A program made the position numbers and the translations under genes. The notes under the pieces were generated by a model, which saw only the letters and a list, made by a program, of their open reading frames with translations, was not told where the DNA came from and searched no databases. Positions 12,901-24,900 of a DNA stretch of 64,000 nt are shown piece by piece; positions within the stretch are counted from its first letter, which is position 1, and the number at the start of each line of letters is the position of its first letter. The stretch spans positions 18,243,019 through 18,307,018 of the forward strand of contig OZ023208.1 of the NCBI GenBank assembly GCA_963995525.1, given 5' to 3'. The DNA is from Escarpia spicata. Lineage: Eukaryota > Annelida > Polychaeta > Sabellida > Siboglinidae.

Positions 12901-15900
12901 CTATTGTTTCTTACCAAGAGTCACTAGTGTTCTAAAATTACCCTGCACCCTTGTTTTGGCCACCCTTTCTATTGTTTCTTACCAAGAGTCACTAGTGTTC
13001 TAAGATTACCCTGCACCCTTATTTTGGTCACCCTTTCTATTGTTTCTTACCAAGAGTCACTAGTGTTCTAAGATTACCCTGCACCCTTGTTTTGGCCACC
13101 CTTTCTATTGTTTCTTACAAAGACTCACAATGTTCTAAGATTACCCTTCATCCTTATTTTGGCCACCCTTTCTATTGTTACTTACCAAAAGTCACTGATA
13201 TTCCAAGATTACCCTTCATCCTTATTTTGGCCACTGTTTCTATTGTTACTTACCAAGAGTCCCTGATGTTCCAGGATTACCCTGTGTCATCTCTGGCTGG
13301 CAACTCAAAACTCATGTCAATGTCGACAATGGTAACGACAGAACGTCTTGACGCGACATCGTCACCAAGCACACAGCTGACAAAGGACGCGAGTCAGTTG
13401 AGCACAGCCCCTGAGCACCTATCACAGCTCCAGCAGCTGAGGCAGCTCCAGGAGCAACACGACTCCATGTAAGGCTCCACAGATGTGCTCCGTGAAGCAC
13501 TGACGTCTCACATTTGTGACCCGCCAGAATGAGGCACAAGCAGATGGTATACGAGCGTAAACTAACAATTATGGAATGTGCAGATATACTCATATTAATA
13601 ATTAAATCTTTATTTCACGCATTGTAATGGCAGCTGCACAGTCTTTAAAATATGGTTATGTCAGACTTTTATTAGTAATGATACTGGTAAGATCATCCTG
13701 GTCCAAAATAGTATGTTTTAAAACCATTTCTGATATAAATAATTTCGGATAAAACATTCACATTTGATGTTGTTTTGCCGTCTGTATCATTAACAGACAC
13801 ATCGTGATATGTATTATATCAAAAATAGATAAGGGAACGAAAAATGAACAACTCAAAACACGTCCCCAAAATGCTTTTTTGAGTGATCGATTGCTAGTAC
13901 CATTACAGTTCGTCGGATCCTAACAAGGTCTGCTGTTCAAACATATAAATGGTTTCCTAATATTCATTACTAAAATAAACTATAAATGGATCTACAACCG
14001 TGCCAGTTCCGGTGTCTTAGACACTGCAAACGATGTTGGTTCGTTGACACAGTTCACCAATCTACCGATTGAGGTGCTATTTTCTTATTTCATGATGTAA
14101 GCTCCACCCACTTTCAAACAACTGCTAAAATGACATACTCGAAGTAGGCATGACGTCACAATTATGTATATCAACCAACCAATGCCAAAAATTTGACCCA
14201 TTGGTTGGCGTACATTATTTTGACATCATGCCGATGTAGAGATATATATCGGTTTCACTGCGATCAAAGCACATCAGTTTCACTGCGGTTTAAAAGTGGG
14301 TTGGAGCTTATAACATGAAATTAAGAAATGGTGAACTGCGCATGTCTGAACCTATGCAAATGATGAAAGTGCCACAATCGGAAGATCATTGTACTGAGTA
14401 CCCGTCAACATCATTTGGAACCGAACAGAACACCGAAAATAGCAAAGATTGTAGGTCCGTTTATAGGTGTTCTATGAACGGTTACCGGGAAATCTAGATG
14501 ACGCTATAGCTGGAATAACAAATAGTGCTTTCTTTCATAATGATATCACTGACGCCAAGCTTGTCGGGATAGGAGGTGCCGTGGGGTGCTAGCAACAATT
14601 GAATTTCATGTTTTGGACGTGTTCCAAGTTGTTGATTTTTCGCTCGCTTATTTATTGTTGATTATTCATATAGTATATAGCAGTAATATCCACTGCAATT
14701 CGACCATGAGTTTTCAATAGACAATATAGCAATACTGTGATTATATACACATATATTTGTAATTTAGCAACTGAAATAAAGCAGTTGATTATATTCATTT
14801 ACATGAATATATACAAATTAATTCACAAGTGTGTTGCATACAAAGCAACACACTGTCAGGGACTGGACAAGACTTGACTTTCTGGGAAAATGAACATGCC
14901 GTCTCAAAACATTCTCACATGGTAGAGGTCAGTTCGACCAGATACGACAGCATGACACGTTTGAGAACATTTGTGACACTAATGACCTGTCACAATGGCT
15001 CATTATGTGTTTCTTTCTTGCAGACAGCAGCAGTTTACAGACGCCAAACAGAAGTATGAAGTGCAGCTGAAGTGAGTATTGACAGTGTTGAAGAGTTTTA
15101 GTTTTGAGTGATGTGATCTCTGTCGTTACAGTGGAACTTCGTTTGTGTTAATGAGTCAACACAGAGATCTGTCTCAGTCGAGTTTGACATGTCACTATAG
15201 TGTGGCTTTTATCATTACTTTTTTGTATGTCACCACAATGTGGTCTGTCACCACAATGCAGTTGGTGTCACCAAAATGCCTGTGTCAATACATTGTGGTC
15301 TGCGTCACCACAATGGTCTGTGTCACCATGATGTGGTCTGTGTCACCACAATGTGGTCTGTGTCACTACAATGTGGCCTGTGTCACCCCAATGCAGTCTG
15401 TGTCACTACAATGTGGTCTACATCACCACAATACAATCTGTCACCAGTGTGGTCTGTATCACCACAATAAGGTGTATGTCACCACAATGTGGCACATGTC
15501 ACCACAATGCAGATGTACCACCAACAGATGGTCTGTGTCACCAGAATGTGGTCTGTATCACCCCAATGCAGTACATGTCACCAAATGTCATGTGTTGCAG
15601 CCATAACACTGTAATGATGATGGAGATGCAGGATACCATCAGTAAACTACAACACGAATTGTTGGAAGTCGCTGCGTCAAAGACAGCAGAAACACCCGAG
15701 TCACAGGTGACACTTGTCTCATTCACACATTGTAATAATAAAATGACTACATTCGCACCAATATCCTTGAAAATTGAGCTCAGTGATGCAGCAAAAGCAA
15801 AGGATTGAGCAATCTCGTAATCAGTGTAAAGTGAATGTCGTCAGCAGGTGTATGGAATTGCTAAGAAGCTAAGGAGGATAGGCCATATTAAAAAGATAAG

Positions 15901-18900
15901 TTTTCAGATGACGGTGAAATGAGACTATATTTCCTGCTGATTTAATGCTGATGGGAAGCGAATTCCACAGAGTTGGTGCGGCAACCGAGAAAGTTACAGT
16001 TCAAGCGATCATCTTAACTCGGGGAATAAAAAGTAGATTAGAATTAGATGACCATAGCTGTCTTGGCTTTCTTTTGTCAGCATCGTCATTCTGCAGTTTC
16101 TCAGTTCACTAACTTGACTTTCATAATGTCATGTTCACTAAATCAGAAGGCTTTAACTTGCTTTTTGTTAAAATTTTTGTTTTGTCTGCATATGATCATT
16201 CTTGTGGCTCCATTTATAAGGTATAAAGTTATAAACTAGGTCTTGTACAACTGCACCATTCCGACTCTCCTAAAAACAATGACACTCCACCTCCACGTTT
16301 CTTACATCCCTCATAATGCAGTCTTCCCATCTTCATTACTGTCAGCCCCTTTTCCCGCTCTGTCACTGTTTAACCTCCTCTCCTCCCTTTGTAAAGTGAT
16401 GACAAGACCTGCCCACTTTATCCGGCTGCTTATTCTTCCCATTAAGAAGTAGTCTGTTCCTTGTTTTTAATTTATTAATTAAAATCACATTCTTAGGACT
16501 ATACTAACTATGTCAAAGCTATACTGCCCGCCAGATTGTGTTTATTCTGTAACAATGTTGGAAGTTACAAACCCGGAGCATGTAAATAGTACACTGTAAA
16601 CAAAACATCCAGTTTCAAAACAAGCTTTATTGGCAACATGGCCAAGTCGGGCAGAGTTAACTGCAGTAGCCTTTGAGGTTCAACGATGTGCCATTTTTGT
16701 AAATTAAATAAGTTGTATATTAAAGATTTAATTTTAAACATTGATATGTTAATAAAAGTTGTGCGTGTTGTAGCAAGCTGAGTCGGCTATTATGTTTACT
16801 CGACTGGACTCGGAGCGTAACGCCAAAGTCATGAAGAGAGCCGTCAATGAACAGAAACTTGAGTATGACAAATACAAGGTAATTAAAGACACAGTAGATC
16901 ACAGCTGAGAGGGACAGAGTCCAATTGCCACAGTGTATTATTTATGGCAGATAAAAAGTATGATTTTCAGAGAACGTGATGTGTTATTATCATAAATGTA
17001 CAGTTTACTCAATCTTGAGCTTAATATTATTCTTTCTAGATTTCCGTAGAAACACAACTTTCATTTCATATAAGATTAAGTAGAAATGATCTGTGTGCTA
17101 TCAGCCTGGGTTCAGTGAAATTAAGTAGAAATGATCTGTTTGCAATCAGCCCTGAGTTCAGGGAGATTAAGTAGAAATGATCTGTGTGCAATCATCTCTG
17201 GGTTCAGTGAGATTATGTAGAAATGATCTGTGTGCAATCCGCCCTGGGTTCAATGAGATTAAGTAGAAATGATCTGTGTGCAATCATCTCTGGGTTCAGT
17301 GAGATTAAGTAGAAATGATCTGTGTGCAATCATCTCTGGGTTCAGTGAGATTAAGTAGAAATGATATGTGTGCAATCCGCCCTGGGTTCAGTGAGATTAA
17401 GTAGAAATGATCTGTGTGCAATCAGCCCTGGGTTCAGTGAGAAAGTAGAAATGATCTGTGTGCAATCATCTCTGGGTTCAGTGAGATTAAGTAGAAATGA
17501 TCCGTGTGCAATCCGCCCTGGGTTCAGTGAGATTAAGTAGAAATGATCCGTGTGCAATCCGCCCTGGGTTCAGTGAGATTAAGTAGAAATGATCTGTGTG
17601 CAATCATCTCTGGGTTCAGTGAGATTAAGTAGAAATGATCTGTGTGCAATCAGCCCTGGGTTCAGTGAGATTAAGTAGAAATGATCTGTGTGCAATCAGC
17701 CCTGGGTTCAGTGAGAAAGTAGAAATGATCTGTGTGCAATCATCTCTGGGTTCAGTGAGAGCAGGTTGTAGATTGACTGGACTGTGAGTGTGTAGGAAAC
17801 TGTTGCCATGGTTACAGGAAGCGGTCAGTACGATGGACACATACGTGAGTCTACCTGCACAGAGATTTGCCTACTTGGTGCGCAAGTATGTGCATCACCG
17901 ACGCATGCGCCTAGTGGAAGGTGTGTCTTAGTGTCATCAGTGTTCTTCAGTGTCGGATAATTTGTCAATTTCAGCCAATAGTGACACATCATTATCTACT
18001 GACATGTCATTATCCAGTGTCATGTCATTATTCAGAGCCATGTCATCACTCAGTGTCATGTCATCACCCAGTGCCATGTCATTATCCAGTGTCATGTCAT
18101 TACCCAGTGTCATCAATATCCAGTGTCATGTCATTATCTAGTATCATGTCATCACCCAGTGTCATGTCATTATCCAGTGTCATGTAATCACCCTGTGTGA
18201 TGTCATTATCCAGTGTCATGTAATCACCCTGTGTAATGTCATTATCCAGTGTCATGTCATCATCAAGTGTTATGTTATCCATTGGTGTCATATCTCGATG
18301 TTACTTACTGTCAAATCATCCATTACTGTCATCATCACTTAGTGTCACATCTCATGTGTCATGTTGTCACTCTATGTCATGTTAATATTCAATGTCACAT
18401 CATCATTTACCCAGTAAAATTCTATGTCAGTATCATGTCCATTAAGTGTCATGTTATCTATCAAAAGTGTCATGTCATCACTGAGACTGAGTGTCTTGTT
18501 ATCTCTCAAAAGTGTTATGTCATCTCCACCATTGAGTGTCCGATTATCTGTCAAAAGTGTCATGTCATTACTGACAATGAGTATATTGTTATCTGTCAAA
18601 AGTGTCATGTCATCACTGACACTGAGTGTCTTGTTATCTCTCAAAAGTGTCATGTCATCACTGACACTGAGTGTCATGTTATCTAATAAAAGAGTTTGTT
18701 GTTATCACCACATAGTATCAGGTCATCTAACAAACTCACAATATGGAATGTGCTGTTAAAGTGGATATTTTTTAAAGGAAAAACCTATTGAGTATGTTAT
18801 GAAAATAGATGTGCACTATGTCTCGTTTATTGTCTGTGTGGTTTATTGTAGTTTTGTTCTCTTGCAGACAACGTTCGCCTTCGCCGAGCAGACCTTGACG

Positions 18901-21900
18901 ATGAGGTCTACATGACACTTGGCAAGATGGAAACTCTGCAGAATGAGGTAAGGTCTTCAGAGTGGTACCTCTGGCTGACAGGGGACCAATGAGGCTCTTG
19001 GACCTTGCAAGGATGTCTGGCATAAGATCTAAAACGATGTGAGATGTGAACATGTTTTAGAAAGTCTTTGATAAAATGTTTCGATAATGCATACCCGGTA
19101 ATAGAGTTTTTGCAAGAGAATGGGCCCAAAACATGACTTCTGTGTGTGTAGGGGTTAATGGGGCATAACCACACTGTGGGTATGACAACACCCACAATTT
19201 AACCAGCCTACTTTTGGTGCCATGTAGTGGGAATATGCAATCAATGATAGTCCCATATTTCATGAGACACTGTTTTTGCAATTTTTTGCTTTAGAATACC
19301 ATTATGGGCACTTAGGAAAGATAAGTGGTTTTGTCGTGTTCTGCATCTTGTTTTTTAAGATGTTTAGGCCAGACTTTTTATATTACTTGTTTTACGGGCC
19401 TGCCGATATTAATTTCCTGGATGTAGAATAAAAATTAAATTCATAATGTTTGTTTTTTATTGCCGCTGATGTCATTATTTATTAACTGAACATGTTAAAT
19501 CAAAAATAAAATATATTACTATTCATGACAGAAAATGCCCTGCTACTGTATGGGATTTTAATTGAATAGTTTTGGCCATGTGGCCTTTTAACAATGGTAG
19601 CTACTGTGTGCATGCTTTTCTTTGAACATGACATTAACAATTATTTCATTAAATACTGTGACCCCTGCACAAAATAATGACCTATCAGCCGTATGCTGCG
19701 ACCAGCTGCGATTCGGTCCATGGGAATGCTCATGATGCATCCTATAGCCCAACAACATTGGGCTACCGAAGTATTTGTGCATTGTACTCACTCAAACGCT
19801 TCCGTACAATTTTCTATTTCTTCGGCGGCATCTCGATTAAACTCTCTTTTTCTCAAAGTTTGTTTATCGGCAGTCAGACTATTCTCTGTAGCAACAACTT
19901 GAAATAATGAAAACAGGAAATTAAACAACACAGCATCGTGGGAATGTTCCGTGCCTCGTTTTGAGAACTACGGCCAGTTCCATGTCTTTGCATAAGTCTA
20001 AGGTTAAATAAGGAGATCTGGTTTCAACGTGGAAAAATTAAACTTTGGCAAAATGGAGCGTGACGACTGACATAAAAAGTCTGGCCTTACCTTGATTTTG
20101 AGGAAAAAACCTACATTGAATATACTGAATGCAACGTACTTTGTTGCGTCTGAAAACCCAGGTTAACTTAATAAAATTAAACACAATTTTGCACGATTGT
20201 AGCAGTTGATAAGAGATAGTAAGTAGTAAATGTAAAACTGAGATATTGGGGCATAATAACATCCTGTGAAACAAAGTTATTGGTGCATAGCCGTACCCTG
20301 TCAGATGTGGGGCGCGGTGGTAGAGTGCCTGACTGTCGATCGGAGGAACTGAGGTTCAAATCCAGGGGTCAATCAATCGGTGGTTTGGTACCGTTACCGG
20401 CTGACATGTCGATACTTGGGCAATTTTGTTCACCCTATATTGTCTGTGTCATTCAGAATTAAACTACAAGTCATTAGTTCCTTCTGTGCCAGGGGAAACA
20501 AAATACCCCACACACGGAAATGGAAAAAACCTGTCATCGACTCACTGAGCTGGGATCTCATTCTCTAAACTCCCACTGGCGTTAATGTCCACAAATCGAC
20601 CCTACTAATTAATAGTCGAAGTCTAAGAAGAAGGAGAAATTGGGGCATATCGACTGCCTCCATGTTTCAGCGGGCAAGGAAGTGGGAGGAGAGGATGGAC
20701 GATTTGGGAGACCAGAGACAGAGACTCGCCAACATGCTCATGCAGACTCTTGACAGCATTGAGGAGGAGTCGGGCATCTTCCTCATCAAACCCATGTTTG
20801 CCTACAAAAGTCTGTGAGTACGCTCTCACACACGGATCCATTACAAAGACCAATTTACTGGTTTAAATTTGAGGAATTGCTGACGTAGTAAACAATATGT
20901 TTAAGCATGGTATACAGATTGTGTGATACTTTCTTAATATTGATGAAAAGATATAGGATTTCACAAAACATGTCAATTGTAGGTCAACGTACTTAAGTAA
21001 TCCTTGTGATAATTAAGACTTCTCAAATAATGTCGATGTACAGCATGCATAACAGTCTGGCCTAAGGTACAGTTCCCGTAATATGCCCTGGTTCTCTCCA
21101 CAGTTCTCCATGTTGGTTTTGGTCATCCTCGTTTCCATTTTCCTGCAAAGTAAATTTTTAGATTCAAAGTGCCAATTTATCGGTATATTATGATGGTGTA
21201 AAATGAGATGTGTAACAAATGTAATAAGGGTAAAAAAATGAGATTTGTAACAAGTGTAATGAGGGTAACAAAATCAGATGTGTAACAAGTGTAATGAGGG
21301 TAACAAAATGAGATGTGTAACACGTGTAATGAGGGTAACAACATGAGACATGTAACAAGTGTAATGATGGTAGCAAAATGAGATGTGTAACAAGTGTAAT
21401 GAGGGTAACAAACTGAGATGTGTAACAAGTGTAATGAGGGTAACAAACTGAGATGCGTAAAAAGTGTAATTAGGGTAACAAAATGAGATGTGTAACAAGT
21501 GTGTAATGAGAGCAACAAAATGAGATGTGTAACAAGTGTAATGACGGTAACAAAATGAGATGTGTAACAAGTGTAATGAGGTTATCAAAATGCTACATTC
21601 TAACAACACAAATTGAAACAATTACGATTGCATGCAAATGCATCAAACCACACATCATAATTTAAAAATAATTTATATAATTTTTTTAATTTTACAGTTT
21701 TGTGTGCTGTCCACAGTTTGATGATCCTGGCTTCACACACGTGTTAGGTTTTGTCTCAACTTCTGTGAGTTGTTCCTTACTAAAGCGTATTGAGTGAACT
21801 ATTTGTGTGCTTGTTCTCTGGACAGATACAACCCGAAGAAGTTCTACGGGAAGCCGTATGAGCAGTATTGGTCCACACGAGCGGAAGTAGAGGTGGCAGA

Positions 21901-24900
21901 GGGACACGCAGCCCACGCGCAACAGGGGTATACTGAGGGGCTCCGCAGGGATGGGGCAGCCCAGGATACCCTTCAGTCGACCTACATGCCACCCACTCCC
22001 ACCTCGGGTAAACAGGTTGGTGGCTCATTCATCTACGAAGGTCTGCGTGTTGTTTGTACTGGCTGGCCAACTGTATTAAGTCTTCTTCTCCAGTTATCCC
22101 AGCATGGTGGGCGGTCACATGATTATTGTTTCCTCATATCCCTATTCTCTCCCAATCCTAACATTCATCCCTGCACATTCATGATCTCTCCTAACACTAT
22201 CCACCTAACCTTTGCTCTTCCTCTTCTTCTCATTCCTGTTCTGTGCATGTCCTGTCCATCTCAGTCTCCTCCAAACTACCTTCATTTTCAGGTGTTTCTT
22301 CATTCTCATTTCTCAACTTAATTCCGTCATCTTCCTTCGATATTCTCTTGTCACTACATATTCTCCCAACCCTGGTGTTCTTCAGCCATCTAATATATCC
22401 AGTGGAAAGAGTACATATATAGACAATGTCACATATTATATTGTCATTGTCCATTTAATTTGTATCACCTCCAAACACAGATAGTGTATATGTCTGTCAC
22501 ATTGTCTGGTTGTGACATTAGTATCAGCAATAATATGTTCTTTGGCAATTAACATTATTTTATAAAGTATATATAAGGTATTTATATATGTCCCCAACCA
22601 CCAGATAGAAGTCATCAGTTGAACAGGGCTTACTACAGTTCTTTAAACACCTTCTCTTCAGCTACCTTCTGAAAAAACTCAAGATATTTTTTGGCAAGAT
22701 TGCATTTCCACCATAGCTAAAGCTTTTGGCAGTCCCTGACTTTTATACCTTTCTGTTCATGACACAGTGTTATCATAGTTAATAATTCTGGTTTCTTCTG
22801 CTTCTGAACTCGTGTTTTGGAAGATTTTAGCACAAGTGTAGTACTGTGCCACTGTTTACGATTGCAGGAAGTTGGACTACCTCAACCAGAAGATGATGTC
22901 TACACAAGGAAACTTATGATGGGAAACCCCCAGAGTGGAATTGCAGGAAAGAGCAGTCACCTGATAGGCAACTACCCTCAGCCCTCATGGAATGTAGGTC
23001 CTTGCGAATTCTAAGCTTAATTACTAATTATAAACTCAGCACTTTTGTTTGACTGAAAGGGAAAATTTGAAATGTGTTGTGATTTTGTATTTGGAAATTA
23101 TTTTTGGGTATTGGTGATGTAAAGCATTTCATCTGGTCCTGTGTATCTTGACTGTTTGAACTCGGTGTGACTGTGTGTTGTTTTAAGCAGTGCTCCATTT
23201 GCTCTCATTGCACCATATATAGTTTTAGTTATTGGTACCAGATGAAAGAGAAGAAAAGGTGATTTCCAACAACTTCGACCATATATATATAGTACCACTT
23301 TCAATGTATGCAATGTTAAATAGTTTTAACATGGCACAGAAAGGCAGTTCTGAGAAATCATATTTTAAAGGCTTGAGTATCCACGGTTCACCTTCAGATT
23401 CTCTGCTTCAGAAACATATTGAATTCTTATAAATAGGTCTCGGCAAATGTATTTACAGAATAAGAAGTTTATATATATTTTTATGGGCAGTTAAAATCCC
23501 CAAATCAACCACTCGATCCCACCACTTCATTTTCTGCCTGTTTCTCATTAATGGTGCAGTGGGACGCATTTCATGTTGGAGTGCTACATTTTGATGGTAC
23601 GAGTCATCTGTTTCAGCCTGGTTTGTCACAGCCTAAAGCACTGTCACTTGATGCATTGACACAGAACTATTTGAACACACCCAAGATCCTTGAGTTGGAC
23701 ATCAACCGCATGTTGATAGCACAGAATCAGATCAGGTAAGTTGGCTGGTCACTGCTTCTTCCAAGTGCAACTCTGGGATCACCTGACCAGAGGGAGGCTT
23801 CACCTGAGACAGGTAGTTAGTCCTCTGCAAGGATAAAAAGGCACCATTAAATAGACATCATTGAGACAGGCAGTTATTTCCCTGCAAGGATAAAAAGACA
23901 CAAAAATACTGCATACCCTAGATGTCAAGATATGAGCAAACACTCTCCAAGTTCAATTGTATGTTAGGGTGTTACCAATAAAACACCTAGAAATCTTGAA
24001 AAACAACACTTCAAATCCATATATATATATATATATGTATCAACTAAAGGCATGTTAATTTGTTAGTCTTGACAAATCAATAGTATGTATGTGTACGACC
24101 TATTATTGTACACGTACATACTGTTGGATCACAATCTAGTTTTTAAAATCTTGTGAAACAACACTTGGCTAACTTATATTCCTTTTCTGTGATATTTTCT
24201 GCAAATTTTCAGCACAAATATACAAGTTTTCAAAAAAAGATGATAATACAAAAAACAACGTTGAAACTTTTGAACCAAAAGAGTGAAAACAAAGTGCTTT
24301 TGTATATGAAAGAGTAGTTACGTACATACCTCGTGGCGTGATATGCAGCTATAGACAATTTGCTTGTTGTGTTTAGTACTCGAATAGCCAGCCAGGGTGG
24401 GCCAGGTGACCAGGCGAGCACTGCGGGAATAAGGTCATATGTCACCCTCAAGAGACATGTTGGCCAGCCAGGTATGGACATATATTACAGCACTTCTGGA
24501 GATAATTATGTTTTGTTTTGTATAAAGTTTATTATCATGTTTCTGGGTTTCGTGGTGCTGCTCTGACACAAGAACCCGGGGCATATCCAGGATTAAAGGG
24601 AATTAAATGGCAGCTGTGTGGCCCTGTACAATCTAACCATTTGCAACTACAATCAACAATAAATTGTTGTTTACTCAGAATTTATTTTAAAAGTGGGAGA
24701 TTCTAGTGTAATTTCACAGTTCATTTGAGACACGCCACTGATTCTTGACCAATCAATAAGTAATTAGAATAAACAATAGTTAGGCCTCATTTAGAATATT
24801 GTATACAAGCGTGGAGGCCATGTCGCAAGAAGGACATAGATATGCTAGAAAGAGTACAGAGGAAAGCAACTAAAATGATACCAAAACTAAGAGATCTTAG

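Noticed and set aside
17105..17762. Regular 46-bp repeats as a possible CRISPR-like array
   Set aside because: Units are tandem with no unique spacers, in an animal intron.
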